From the NCBI GenBank assembly GCA_002914845.1, contig JXTC01000004.1, forward strand, positions 2,566,908 to 2,630,907: a stretch of 64,000 nt of DNA, in the 5' to 3' direction. The first letter of the stretch is position 1. Each line of letters begins with the position of its first letter. The translations under genes were made by a program, and so were the position numbers. This stretch comes from Trema orientale (Eukaryota; Streptophyta; Magnoliopsida; Rosales; Cannabaceae). Under the pieces are notes generated by a model. It was not told where the DNA came from. It saw only the letters and a list, made by a program, of their open reading frames with translations, and did no database searches. Below are positions 11,459-24,290 of the stretch, piece after piece.

Positions 11459-12654
11459 GGGGTGTTTGGCATATAACTAAAAAATTATTTTTAATTTTTA
11501 AAAATAAAAAACTATTTTTAAGAACAAGTAAAGATGTTTTGTATTGTTATCTAATAATAGTCTTTAAAAACAAAGATAAAGAAAGCAGAAAATTCAAAGA
11601 ATAACAAAATGTTGTTTTCAAAATATTTTCTTAATTTTTCTTTAAAAAAAGAAAAATTTATTCTTTCGCATGACTTTCACATACATATTCTCTCGTAATT
11701 TTCTCTCTCATCACTTTCTCTTTCCTTATTTTTCTCATCATTTTGTCTCTCATCATTACCTCTTTCTTCATCCTCTCTTCTCATTTTATTTTCTCTCTCC
11801 TCATTTTATCTCATCACTTTCTCTCTCCTTATTTCCTCTCATCATTTTCTATTCTTTTTGTTATCACATTCTCTTTCTTCTTTTTCTATTGCTACTTTGT
11901 CTTTTATGACTTTCTCATTATCTATTACTAGCTATTTTGTATTTTATGACTTTCTCTATCTTTATTCTTCCTTCTTATATATTTTTATCATTTTCTTTCT
12001 TTTTTGTGTTTTCATTATTTTCTCTCTGTTTCTTCATTTTTTCTCATCATTCTGTCTCCCATCATTACCTCTTTCTTTATTCTCTCTTCTCATTTTATTT
12101 TCTTTCTCCTCGTTTTATCTCATCACTTTCTCTCTCCTCATTTTCTCTCATCATTTTATATTCCTTTTGTTTAATCACATTCTCTTTCCTCTTTTTATAT
12201 TGCTACTTTATCTTTTATGACTTTCTCATTATCTATTGCTAGTTATTTTGTATTTTTTGATTTTCTCTATCTTTATTCTCCCTTCTTATGTATTTTTATT
12301 ACTTTTTCTCTCCTTTTTGTTTTCATTAGTTTCTCTCTCTTCTATATTTCTAATCATTTTTGTATTTCCGCATTCTATCTTATCACTTTCTCTTTCATTA
12401 TTGTCTGTCAGTGTCTTTTCTATTATGACTTTCTTTCCTCTTATTCCCTCACTTGAATTTCTCTCTTCTCACTTTTTTTTATAATACGAATATATATTTA
12501 TATTCATCTATTTTTATTCTCTAAAAATTGATTTTCAGAAAATATTTGCTAAATACTTGTTGTTTTTTTGAAAAAAATAAAAAACAGTTTTTGTTCTCAT
12601 CTTTAAAAACACAATTTCGAGAACAAAAATTAAAAAAAAATGCCAAACAAGCCC
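11459..12654. mobile_element. non-autonomous PIF/Harbinger-like element, about 1.2 kb
   Basis: The ends are GGGGTGTTTGGCAT and ATGCCAAACAAGCCC, imperfect terminal inverted repeats of the GGG-N-TGTTTGG type seen in Harbinger/Tourist elements. TAA lies on both sides (11456-11458 and 12655-12657), the usual 3-bp target. Sub-terminal AAAAATAAAAAAC blocks are also inverted. The middle is almost pure pyrimidine on the plus strand and carries a 309-bp tandem duplication. No transposase is present. Confidence 0.65.
11741..12358. repeat. 309-bp pyrimidine-rich tandem duplication
   Basis: Two diverged units start about 309 bases apart (CATCATTACCTCTTTCTT at 11751 and 12060). Each also contains CTTTTATGACTTTCTCATT and CTATCTTTATTCT. 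The open frames over this tract exist only because pyrimidine-rich sequence lacks stop codons. Confidence 0.8.
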
Positions 12655-13804
12655 TAAGTAACCTCATTTGACAATTTTTGTGTAAGAATTAGACAAAATG
12701 CTCAAGGATGGTTAGTATTGCAAAGGACCAAAAGGTTAAAGCATAATCTGCTTACTTCCTAAAGAAGGTGGCAATTTGTCAAATTTCTCAAAATTGTGAG
12801 TAAAAGAGTACAAGAAAACTAGAAAGAAAACATAGCGGTTAAGATGGAACCTCTATCTCGGCTAACTTGTGGACTAATACATGTGTTAATTTTTATTTTT
12901 TCTTTATATAAACGGGCTCCTAAAGGGAACATCATAATCGAAGCAAAAAACTTCAAAGTATAATGTAAGCATAAGGATTACAATTTTATACTTCTCAAAG
13001 CAATGAGTCGAAAATTGAATCATAAACACAACTAAGAACAAGAATAAATATGTGAGTTACATGATTCCTTAAGAGACACAGATAACAAGGACCACAACAT
13101 CTGTTATTTTCAACACTTTTTCTTGGCTGCGTTCTTGGCAGGGTAGACTATATGAGGCCAATACCAATTGAGATCCATGTCCGTAAAAAATAAAATAAAA
13201 TAAAAACTAGCTACTAAATAGATCTGCGAAGAAATCTCAGATTTAAGATCTAAATCGGACTAAAATCTATATAAAATATGGTACTATAAATCAGATCTAG
13301 ATCCGGAATTATTAAAACTGAAAAAGAAAAAAGAAGCAGAGAGGAGATAGAAGAGAAGGATGAGGAGAGGAATACCAGATAAGTAGAAGAGAAGAACCAC
13401 TCTCTGACCTCTAAGTAGGGCTATACTAGTTTTTTTGTTCAGAGGAGACACAGATAAAGAGAGAGAGAAAAGCGCTAGGTTTTTTTGGGTCCACTATTTA
13501 TTCTTTCTATACTAGTGATTATATGCATAACCTAATGATAACCACACTCCCTTCTATTATAGAAGTCTTGACTCCTGAGTTCGAATTCTCATTCTCTAAA
13601 GTATCTTTTTATATTTCTTTTCTTTTTTTAAAAAAAAAAGAAAAAAAATTTATGGTTAATTAAAAACTAGTGGTGATAATCACTCTGCAGTAACGACTCA
13701 CTTTGAGTGTAAATACTGAATTTCTTATGATATATCTGAAAACAAAATCGTCCCACATCCCATATTTATTTTGTGTTAATTAAAGAGATACCTTTCCGAT
13801 TGAA
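12655..13804. other. intergenic DNA with a possible SINE remnant
   Basis: No gene is recognised. At about 13520-13595 a stretch ending GAGTTCGAATTCTC resembles a pol III B box and could be a worn SINE, but I see no A box or target duplication. Confidence 0.4.
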
Positions 13805-15164
13805 CCCTTCTTTAATTTTAGAAAAATTAGTCATTTTACCTCCTCACATTTGTCATTAGTATGAATTTGCTCCCTCACTTTTGACTTTATATTCAAGTAC
13901 TCCTTAAATGTTAAATTTGTTCTTCATTTACTCCCTCACTTTTGACTTAATATTCAAGTACCCATACAATGGTAAAATTATTCTTCGTTTGCCCTCTTAC
14001 TTTTGATTTAGTATTCAAATACTCCATAAAAAGGTAAAGTTATTATTCTTTTACCCCATCAACTCTAACGTCATTAGAAAATTGTTAATGGACAATAGCC
14101 AAATAATCATTTTTCTTTTTAAATAGCTAATAAATATCTTTTACTATTTTTTTTATATCAGACATTTTCAATGAGCTAATTTTTATGATTAAATAAATAA
14201 AATAAATGAAAAGAGGCAAAAATAATAATTTCTTTAATGGTTATATATGTATATGTAAACAAAAAATAGACAAAATAGAGCAATTTTTGCATTAATTCAT
14301 TAGTGTCAAAATATTTTTAGAAGTTATGTAAAAAAAAGTATATTTTTATATCCAAAAGACTTTCTAGAAAATAAAATGACTATTTGCCTTCTTATTTTTC
14401 ATGAAAAATAGTCATTTCATTTTAGTCATTTTATTTCATAAAAATATGAAAAATAAGAGGGCAAATTCATGAAATAGTTATTTCATTTTCTAAAAAATCT
14501 TTTGGATATAAAAATATGCAAAAATTACTCTATTTTGTTTATTTTTTGTTTTATATATACATATATAACCATTAAAAAATTATTTTTCTTTTACCTCTTT
14601 TTGTTTATTTTATTTATTTAATCATAAAAACTAGTTCTTTGAAAATGTCTAATATAAAAAAATAGTAAAAGATATTTATTAATTATTTAAAAAGTAAAAT
14701 GATTATTTGGCTATTGTCCATTAACAATTTTCTAACAGTGTTAGAATTAATGAAGTAAAAGAATAACAATTTTACTATTTTAGGGGACATTTGAATACTA
14801 AGTCAAAAGTGAGAGGCAAAAGAAGAACTATTTTGCCATTTTAGGGACACTTAAGTCTAAAATAAGGGGACAAAGGAAGAATAAATTTGTCATCTAGAGG
14901 CACTTGAATATAAAATTAAGGGGATGGCTACGGTAGGGGCGTCCTTACGTAGGGTCATGCCTTAATTATCGTTGGATGGGAATCTGTGGGGAATAACGGG
15001 AATCTGTGGAAAATCTATTTATATACAGATTCCCATCCAACGGTGAATAAACATGGCCCTACGTAGGGACGTCCCTACTGTAGACGCGCCCTAAAATTAA
15101 AAGCGAATAGTATGGCAAATGTAAATTCACAAAATGACTAATTTTTTTTTAATTTTATTAGGGG
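13805..15164. mobile_element. long-hairpin element, about 1.36 kb, carrying a nested MITE
   Basis: The left arm (AAAAATTAGTCATTTTACC onward) is complementary to the right arm (ending AAAATGACTAATTTTTTTT). Paired landmarks include ATTGTTAATGGACAATAGCC (about 14082) with GGCTATTGTCCATTAACAAT (about 14709). TTTTGACTTAATATTCAA also pairs with TTGAATACTAAGTCAAAA. The loop lies near 14400. The right arm is interrupted by the MITE at 14920-15091, so the hairpin is the older insertion. Confidence 0.75.
14920..15091 (+). mobile_element. Mutator-type MITE, copy A (172 bp)
   Basis: Imperfect 35-bp terminal inverted repeats run inward from GGGGATGGCTACGGTAGGGG and end at ...TACTGTAGACGCGCCC. An inner inverted pair is CGTTGGATGGGAATCTGT / ACAGATTCCCATCCAACG. 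TAAAATTAA flanks both ends (14911-14919, 15092-15100), a 9-bp duplication typical of the Mutator superfamily. Confidence 0.9.
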
Positions 15165-16247
15165 GTAAAAAAAAACACGAGGACAACAGCAGGCATTAAC
15201 ATTGACTTTTCATTTGAGTACTCACACGTGAATATTATAAAATGAAAAAGGAATAAAATAATCATTTTTGTTATTGTTATTAGTATGCTGCCTTTTTTCA
15301 TAAGCATTTTTAATTAATATCATCATTACGGTTATAGAAATTAAATGAAACAAGAAAGTCCCGAACTAATTAAGTCAAGTCAGAAGAGCAAGATGACCAC
15401 TATGTCGCAACTTTTAATGCACGTTAAACGACAATGAAATATTTGGAAGGACGGCATCAGCCTTTCATTTATTGCTTTTTGAACTCTGAAGAGCGAAGAA
15501 TATTTATGGCTTATGTAGATAACTCGATGTTTCACACTACAATTCAAAGCACCGTATAGAAGCAGCAGTGGTCAGACTAGGGGTATTTAGTTCGAGTATT
15601 TCATATAAGAATTTCATTCTATATTTATATATATGAGCACTTTGCTCTTAAAAATCAAAAGAAAATTTGACAATTAACATCTTAAGTTTACATTTATTGT
15701 GCAATATTTTAGAGTAGTCGTAAAATTTTGTAGTTAAATAGTGAGCTAAATAAACATACTGCAATAAGTTACTAAAACGATATTTTTATTTCATATGTGA
15801 ACCGAAATTACTTAGGTTTCTAAATTTCACATGATTTAGAGAACATTTGATTTTAATAGATAAATTAAAAGACCACCATTAATGTCAAAATGAATAAATT
15901 TTCATATTTATTTAGTTCAAGTGACAAAATGAGTAGAGTTAAGGGATAGTATAAATGTGAAACATGAAGAATGAAATACATGGCATATATAGGATAGAGA
16001 TGGACGTTAGACGGTATTATTTGAGATATATTTCCAGCCAAGATACATTAAAACTCCACCACAAAAATGTTGAAGTTAGATAAAATTGAACCTATGTAAC
16101 TATTCGTACGAATACGTCAATACAATATACCTAATTTTGAAAAATAAGTGATAATTTCTTTCTAAAAAAAAAAAGAAAAGGAAAAATAAAGGATAAAAAT
16201 TAAAAATAAATACAACTAGGATAAGAAAAATGGAAAATAAATAAAAG
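15165..16247. other. AT-rich intergenic DNA
   Basis: I see no gene, repeat structure or recognisable element here. Confidence 0.5.
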
Positions 16248-16786
16248 AGTTAATTAATTAATAGTCCTGAATTATATTTGTTGTGCCACTTTGACCTATG
16301 AATTTTCAACTTACACAGTAATGGTCCATGAATTATGAAATTATTGCAATAATGACTATTTTGTTACAAAATATTAAACATTTAAAAAAAATAAATCATT
16401 ACAAAGCACAAAGTTTGGTAATTGTGGTAAAAAATGAGATTCCAAATTTTCAACCTACTCAATAGACTCCCAAGGACCTATGAAAGTATTGTAGTAATGA
16501 CTATTTTTTTCATAAACGGTTAGATTTTTAACAGAAATGAGTCATTTGTAAAGCATACAGTTTGATAACTATAGTAGAGAACGAGATCCTGACTCATATA
16601 AGTAAATAACACCTAATTATTCGCTTTGTTCATAACTATTTTATGTTAAAAAAATTAAAAAATTGTAACAAATGGATGAATGGGGTAACAATTACATAAA
16701 TCAGGGCAATTATTACGTAAGTTGAAAATTCGGAACTCAAAATGGTACAATAAGCATAATTTAGGACCATTACTATATTTAACCCA
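16248..16786. mobile_element. inverted-repeat element, about 540 bp
   Basis: The left end (TAATAGTCCTGAATTATATT, then GAATTTTCAACTTAC) pairs with the complement of the right end (GTAAGTTGAAAATTCGG, then ATAATTTAGGACCATTACTA). Two internal direct repeats begin near 16360 and 16500 (AATGACTATTTT ... AAAGCA ... GTTTG). Related wording occurs near 23490-23990. It is non-coding. Confidence 0.6.
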
Positions 16787-16788
16787 AA

Positions 16789-16960
16789 GGATAATATATA
16801 CTACATTTGTACCAAATTTTTTGTACCAACACATGTGGCATGTAAGTTGTCACTATCTAATTGGTGTGTTAAAACTTACTACAAACAGATCACCAATTGA
16901 ATAGTGATAAATCACATACCACATATGTTGGTATTAAAATTGGTACCTTAAGTATTATCC
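16789..16960. mobile_element. MITE with 10-bp target duplication (172 bp)
   Basis: The ends are GGATAATA and TATTATCC. The arms pair further inward (ACCAATTTTAATACCAAC with its diverged partner, and CTAATTGGTG with CACCAATTGA). The flanks are TTAACCCAAA (16779-16788) and TTAACCTAAA (16961-16970), a 10-bp duplication with one mismatch. This suggests a Mutator-like origin, in a family unrelated to copies A-C. Confidence 0.75.
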
Positions 16961-17032
16961 TTAACCTAAAATAAATATTTGCCTGCAGCATCTTTTTTCT
17001 TTTCTTTTTTTTTTTTTTTCACTTTAATCTTA

Positions 17033-17203
17033 GGGGATGGCTATGGTAGGGGCGTCCTACGTAGGGTCATGCCTTAATTATCGTTGGATGGGAATCTGTG
17101 GGGAATAACGAGAATCTGTGAAGAATCTATTTATATACAGATTCCCATCCAACGGTGAATAGACAGGGCCCTACGTAGGAGCGCCCTTACTGTAGACACG
17201 CCC
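17033..17203 (+). mobile_element. Mutator-type MITE, copy B (171 bp)
   Basis: Nearly the same sequence and orientation as copy A (GGGGATGGCTATGGTAGGGG start). TTAATCTTA flanks both ends exactly (17024-17032, 17204-17212). Confidence 0.92.
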
Positions 17204-17875
17204 TTAATCTTAATAGCATTTTATGATTTGTTCAATTAATAAATAAATAAAAACGATATTCAATACAACAAAGTAGAAGCTTCTAGCTGTAGACCCCATT
17301 ATAATATGCTTTGCGCATACCAATGACTCGATTACTAGAGTTCCGACTATTGTTAACAGGATAGCGCCTATGGCATTTATTTAAATTTTATTTTTTTTGG
17401 TAAACGCCTATAGCATTTATTTGAAATTATGTACGTGTTATTATATGTAATGTATGAATTTTAGCAAAAAATAACTTGTATCTTAGAAAAAATTTGAAAA
17501 AAGGCGACTTGGAAAATTAAAATATATATAACATGATCTAGTCAGAGTTTCTTTGATTTTTCCATTAAAAAAAATATATTTCTTTGACTTTTTTTTTGCT
17601 GGAAATTTCTTTGATTTGTTCCTTCTTCCTTTGGTTTTTTCCTTGAAAGGAGTAGCATTCTATATCTTAGTCCTAATGGCATCACTAGTGACCTCCGCCC
17701 AAATGGCATTGGATATGGTCATTGGATGCCACAAGATAAACACCGTAAAATCAAAACTATAATATATCGATCGTCATAGTATAATATATTAGTGGGTACA
17801 TACAGTCTTTTATCTTTATTATGTAGGTCTTCTATTCTCTGACTTGTAAATAAAATAAAACTGTTATTTATTTAT

Positions 17876-18047
17876 GGGCGCGTCTACAGTAGGGGCGCCC
17901 CTACGTAGGGCTCTGTCTATTCACCGTTGGATAAGAATCTGTATATAAATAGATTCTCCACAGATTCCCGTTATTCCCCACAGATTCCCATCCAACGATA
18001 ATTAAGACACGACCCTACGTAAGGACGCCCCTACCGTAGTCATCCCC
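17876..18047 (-). mobile_element. Mutator-type MITE, copy C (172 bp, inverted)
   Basis: The same family as copies A and B in the opposite orientation (starts GGGCGCGTCTACAGTAGGGG, ends CCGTAGTCATCCCC). TTTATTTAT flanks both ends exactly (17867-17875, 18048-18056). Confidence 0.92.
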
Positions 18048-18156
18048 TTTATTTATTGCTAAATACTATTAACTATTAAGTTGATGCTTACCCGCCACAA
18101 TGCCCAAGGAAGCTACAAATGGACGCCATTGTTTTAATTCATAATCACCATGTTGG

Positions 18157-18658
18157 GCAAAACTATCCTAAATTTTGATGAAATACTTCATATACTTCTT
18201 TAGTTTTTATAAATTACAAAAATATCACATCTGATTAGTAAATTAATATAAATTTCACCCATACAGCTTATTAGGTCAAACTTAACAAATAAAATGTCAA
18301 AATTACCCTCTTTCTAAATTTGTAACAAAATAAATATTACTTAAAGAACAATAAATAGTGTTCAGTGAAGAAAAAAATAGTAGTAGATGAAAGAAAAAAA
18401 TAACTAAAAATAAGAACATTTGGTGAAGAAAAGCCTTATATAATTTTTTTCAAAGAAACTTTTTCATTTTTTTAGCTACTTAATTGTATTTAGGTAATGA
18501 TATCTTGGTCATTTCAAAAAAAATTATTTGTTACAATAGAGAAAGCTATAATGATGAAATTTGTATTAATTTGTCAATCAGAAGGAATATTGTAATTTAT
18601 AAAAACTGAAAAAATATATTGAATATTTCATCAAAATCCAGGAAATAGTTTTGTTATC
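18157..18658. mobile_element. inverted-repeat element, about 500 bp
   Basis: The left arm (CAAAACTATCCTAAATTTTG, TTTTTATAAATTACAA, AAATTAATATAAATTTCA) pairs with the complement of the right arm (TGAAATTTGTATTAATTTG, TTGTAATTTATAAAAA, CAAAATCCAGGAAATAGTTT). No protein and no clear target duplication are visible. Confidence 0.6.
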
Positions 18659-21600
18659 ATCTTTTTTTTTTTTAATGGAGGCAAAAAGGAGATTTATTAC
18701 CATATTCGGCCATAGGAACTAATTATAATTTATTCAAGGAGATGGGCCAGATTGCAGTTTATATTTAATAAAAGTAGTAATGCTGATTTTATATTTTTAA
18801 AAGGGAAAGGGCGAAGCTGGTTATTAATTAGTTGAATATTGGCTCCTAGACAAATAACTATATATACACACAGATATATTGAAAGAAATGCAATTGAAGG
18901 GCCTCGCGAAGCATGCGAACTTCAACATGTATACAAATCATTGGCACTAAGTAGGAAAACCACATACTACTTTTTTATTAAAAAAGCTAATAATAATAAG
19001 AAGAAGATAAATAAGTAGGAAACCGCATACTAAAACGAATTATGCTTAGTGGGGTTCAAGGGAATGCAGTATTAAACATTCAAAAAAGTTGGTATAGTCA
19101 TTTTTATATTTCGGAGTGCGCTTTGGCCAGTATTCACATCCAGCTACTTTTCTTTTCCTTCTTTCTTTTTTGGTATGTAAAATAATAGGGTAAGCACTAG
19201 TGGTGCTGTGGGATTAATGAAGTTATAATCTTACCAAAATTAGTAAAAGGGGTTGCCGACTAGAAAATTACTATTTTAAATTATTAACGTGTTTGATTTT
19301 GTATTACTTTAAATTATTGGAAACTGGTTAACCCTAAATTTATGACATGGGGAACTGTTAATATATAACTCTGCTAAATGATTATTTAGTATCTTATCAT
19401 TAACAAAATGATTATTTAGTACTGTTAAAAATGCAATCCTTTTTTTTTTCTTGTTGGACCTCGACGTCAATATATAAAAATTGACTGAAAACCCCAAAAG
19501 GGAAATTATAACTTGAGGTAAGTTCGTAGGGAGCTCGACCGACCCAAAATATTAGCAGTATTGTATTAGTTTAGTTTACACGCGAAACAGAATAAGTTTA
19601 TCTTAACATTTGAATTCCAAGATGAGACCAAAGTCCCCTGAAAAAAAAAAAAAGAAAAAGAAAAAAGAGAGAGAGAGTCGAGAGAGTAAAGGTAAATAGA
19701 AAGGAAAAAATAATATTTATTGATGTGGATATATATATATATATATATAAATTAAAGAAAAACGTGAATCCCACTCTTATAGACATAGAGGGACCGACTT
19801 TTGTTGGGGATTTATAGATTATTTTTATGAGTTTTGTTATTATTATTATCATTTAGAGTTATTGTTGGAGATTCTGTTAGCTACTTATTGTCCCACATGG
19901 GCCATTGCTTGCATTTCAAACGACCTAGCTAGTCACATAATTTTCTGTGACCAAAATATGTTTGCATAACATCATTGATCATTAATTAGAGACATAAGAC
20001 TAAAAGGTCGTTCATGGCTTTCAGTTTAAGCCAATAAAGCATTTATACATATAATATATATATATATATATATAAAGCCTTGTATAGTCGTATCAAGTTT
20101 TGCTATATACTGTTGATTCTTGTCATTTGATTCCGCATTTAGCGGATAGCGTGATCTATTAAGGCACTGGCTGTTTGTTATCAAGTCCATAAAATTGAGT
20201 TGATTTGTTGCCCTTGCTTCCATTCATCTCACGCACAATAAATAAAACTTCAAGTTTCTTTCAAAGAAAAAAAAATCAATTTACCTTTACATTGCAAAAA
20301 AATTGCATATAAATGATAATGATAACAATTAGTAGGTTGTTGGGGAAAAGAGAGAGATCTTTCGTTTGGTAGGTCTTTTTCATCAATAGCCGTGGGCTTC
20401 TCTATCTATATTCACTCATCATAACTTCCCATTTTAGTGATGAAAATGCATGTTCTAGAATTTTATTGTGTGTAGCCTATTTTATTTTATTTTTCCAATG
20501 AAAGTCTCATATTTCTTTTCGCTCTTTCTCATTATCGAAAATGCAATTTGCAATTTGATCCTCTTCCCCTTGACACAAAGGTTCAATCAAAGTCTTTCCT
20601 CGTATGTTTTTAAAATATAGACATACAATACACATTAGTGAAATATTAAATGTCAAAGTTGTCATAGTTTGTTCGTTTTTTTTTTTTTTAAAAAAAAAAT
20701 TCGATGATGGTTAGCTACTTGTTTGTTTCTTCGCAAAGTCTCGTGTGGCACTTCTTTCATTTTACATTACAGAACATCCATTAAAAAGCTTAAAATGGCT
20801 TTTTGAGGCTGTTTCTAATTTACAATGTTTTGTAGGTATTTTGGATCAATCGAATTGGGCTAATGATTGACCACAGTGGCACAACCTAATTGGACCATGA
20901 ATTGGGAGGCCTGCATTGGTTTTTCTGGGCTGTAAGAGGCAAGGCATGTCCACCAACAATAGGCACACAAGGTCTCATCACTTTGAGAAAAGGACACGGA
21001 TAGGACTAATTTGGACCAAAATGACTTTTTTTGTATATTTTTCTAAAAGTAACATTTTTAGGAATGTCAAATACTTCTTGACCATGAAAAAACCATTATT
21101 TAAGACTTTTTTATGGAGGGTAAAGCAACATTAACCGGGAAGAGAGAAGAGCCCCCTCCCTGATAGGGGCAGCACCTACTAATGGAGGAGGAGAAAAGTG
21201 ACTTGCAGAGGTTGGGGGAGAACTCTACCAATTTTAGAGAGAAGTGAGCGCTTCTCTGGTCTTCGCGGGTTTCTTATAACATTTTTATTTGAACATACAT
21301 AGATTAAAGAGGATTGTATTATGTACGTATTTTAAATATATATGTGGTTCAATATGCATGACATAAGTGGTGTCACATTATTTCTGATTATTGATTAGTC
21401 TTTAAAAAGTTATAATTTTATACTCAAAGACTGTGTGAATACTATGACACTCCAAAAAAAAGTTATTTTTCAAAACAATCCTACAAAAGTCATTTTATTC
21501 GAATATACTCCTAGTCAGGTCTTTTTTTTCCCTGCTAGTCCATTTTTTTTTTTTTTTGGGGAACCCATATGGGAGTAACGGGATGAAGAGCCTGCACTCA

Positions 21601-24290
21601 TTTGGTCCATTATGAATTCCGTTTTGAATCTTTCGAGTGCTTAATTTATTATCACTTATGAATAGAACGAACTTTTTGTGAAAATTAAAGTTGCTTGTAT
21701 TTCATACTTATAAATTTTGTATGTTATTTTCAATTATCATTTATTTGTAAAACGGAACAAAAGCGAGAAAAATGAGGTCGGGTTTTGAAGGAGTAGTTCA
21801 TCCAAGGTAGAGATGATCTTATATATGTCTCATTAATCACATCAATAGAAATTGCAATTTCAGGAATACACGTGTTAAATCATTTGATTTGAAAAGGAAT
21901 AAAAATGAGTAATATTCGTTCTATCTTGTTCTTCCTTTTTTTTTCAAATAAGAAATCTTCCAATCTATATATAAGCACACGCATGCGCATGCACACCGTG
22001 GTTCATGATTTTGATCGCTTAATTCCTAATTATATTATTTTTCTAGTCTTTCTAATTTTTGAAGTTGATGTTTATCTGGTCAACTATATTTTCCTTTGCC
22101 GGTCGGTGCAGAAGTTAAAAATTATAAGGGAAAAAAATCAATTAAAGTTTCCTTGCAAATGCGAACTTCCATATTCTAATTGCGTGGAGTTCCCTCAATT
22201 CATTTTCATTTTCATTCTAATAGGTTTGAGTCCTAATCCTTCTCGGACTATCTATCATTTTGAGGGGTCCATGAGATTTCTTGCTCAGCATGCGCTTTGA
22301 AGATAAACGTTTAGATATAAATAAATAAATCCCTCTATTACTTTTAGGACTTTCCGGGATTAATCCAATTTTATTTTGGAAGGTTGTGATGCAAACTTTT
22401 AGGCTTTTTTCCTTTTTCTGAAAAAAAAAAAGGAGAAGAGAATGTTAAACTGTTGCCAGAAAATACTTGTCAACAATATTAATTATTAGGCAATCATGGA
22501 GAAATACACAAACTCCATTTTCTTGCTCATTTAATTTTTTTTATTATAATTATTAAAATGCCAGGTTAATCTTACTTGTATAATTAGATGTCTTTGTTTT
22601 GGATAATCCCATTTCATGACCTCGAGAACATGACGTAGATTATCAGTATTTTCTTATAAGACGCGCTCAACATTCATCTCCAGAGTATTAGTGTTGAAGC
22701 TTAGCGGGTTGGTCTTTTGTTGGGAGAAGAAATCAACTACATACGTGAATAAATAATCAAGCAAGCTACTAAATAGGCTTTAATATATATATATGTGTCT
22801 TTATGAGTCTTATGCTATCATAATACAAATTGTTTAAAATATCATTTTACAGCATACACTTAGATGCTATTTTTGAAATTTGAACAAAATAACAGTTTTA
22901 TAAATTAAATTTAATAAATGCTAAATTTTTTTTCCTCACAGTTATTTCTTACTCATAGGACAATACAACAAGGCCAAACTAGCTAGCCCATACTTTCTTA
23001 TAATCTAGAAAGTATCATATATAAATACGATTTCATGTTGATAGTATGTCGTGTGCATGTTATGTCATTATATATATTATATTGAAAAAAGGAGAGAAAA
23101 ATTAGAGTGACTATTCTTTTTTTACACTTTAGTTTTAATGATTGCCATTTTTTTTTTATAGCTAAATTATGGCCAAGTATATCTATTTTTACACTTAGTA
23201 TATCTACTTACATACCAATTTTAATTTATATTATAATTATATTTGCTTTTATAATGGGGACATCATATTTATACTTGATATATAACAAAAAAGTACATAT
23301 TTTATACTTGGTATATCATTAATATACTGGTTATTTTACTACAATATTTAAAAAATAGATATTTACTTAAAATACACCCTAATTTCGGCCGTTTTGCTAT
23401 AAACTCCAAAAAAAAAAAAAAAAAAAGACCACGTTAAGATAAAAAATGTGTTATTTGTTCTAATTATGGAAAAGATGCAGCTTGTTATAAGAATGGCCCT
23501 CGAATTATGACATTGGATCACTTTAATTGGAGCTGAAATTTTCAATTTCTATAGCGAACTAATCCCGAATTATGCAGTTCTTATTGTAATAATCCATTTG
23601 CCATAAGCTATTAATTTTTTAACAAAAATGAGAGCAAACTTCTTTGTCTTCTTCTTGATTACTCATATGGAGTTTCCTACTATCAAACAATCAAAGCAAA
23701 TGCATGAATTTTCTTTTCTTTTTTTTTGTTGAAAAAAAGGCATGATTTCAACGTAGCATAAGGTTAGAAAATTGTGGGATCTGATATTAACTTTTCTTGT
23801 TAAACATAGCTCCTATTTGATTAAAAGAATCGTTACACATTGTTAAAATGAGCTCATGTTTTAATTTGCACATGACTGATTTCTATTGATTAATAATTTA
23901 TAATAAATGAGTCATTATTATAATAATTACATAATTGAAAGTAGTTTATCATGTAAGCTGAAAGTTCGAGGACCAAATAAGAAAAATATGTATAATTTAG
24001 AGAATATTAGTATAATTATATATATTTTGTAGCAGTTGTAGCAGTAGCAGACACATATATTCTTAAACATAAACAATTTTTGAATATATACTCTAAAATG
24101 TTATTTAGATTTTTTAATATATAATAATGAAGAGTAAAAACATCGAAAAAAATATTTTTTTATTAAAAAAATTAGCCACTTTCCAACTTGCTAGAATTGG
24201 AATCCGCCATATAACACTGTCAAAAATTCAAACATTTTTTAAAGTTAATTAAGAAGAATAATATATATATAAAGCAATTTTAACAAAATA
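18659..24290. other. long AT-rich intergenic region
   Basis: No gene could be supported. It holds TA microsatellites (19729-19749, 20052-20072), poly-A/T runs and a moderately GC-richer patch near 20900-21260. A diverged inverted-repeat remnant at about 23490-23990 shares wording with the element at 16248-16786 (AATTATG ... AAGTTGAAAnTTC type blocks). The frame at 21905-22300 (131 codons) shows no family motif. Confidence 0.5.

Noticed and set aside
11670-12484. Several overlapping plus-strand frames rich in Phe, Ser and Leu
   Set aside because: They lie in pyrimidine-rich tandem repeats where stop codons are rare by composition; no motif is present.
21905-22300. 131-codon plus-strand frame
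   Set aside because: Phe/Ile-rich with AT-driven codons and no family motif; no matching exons nearby.
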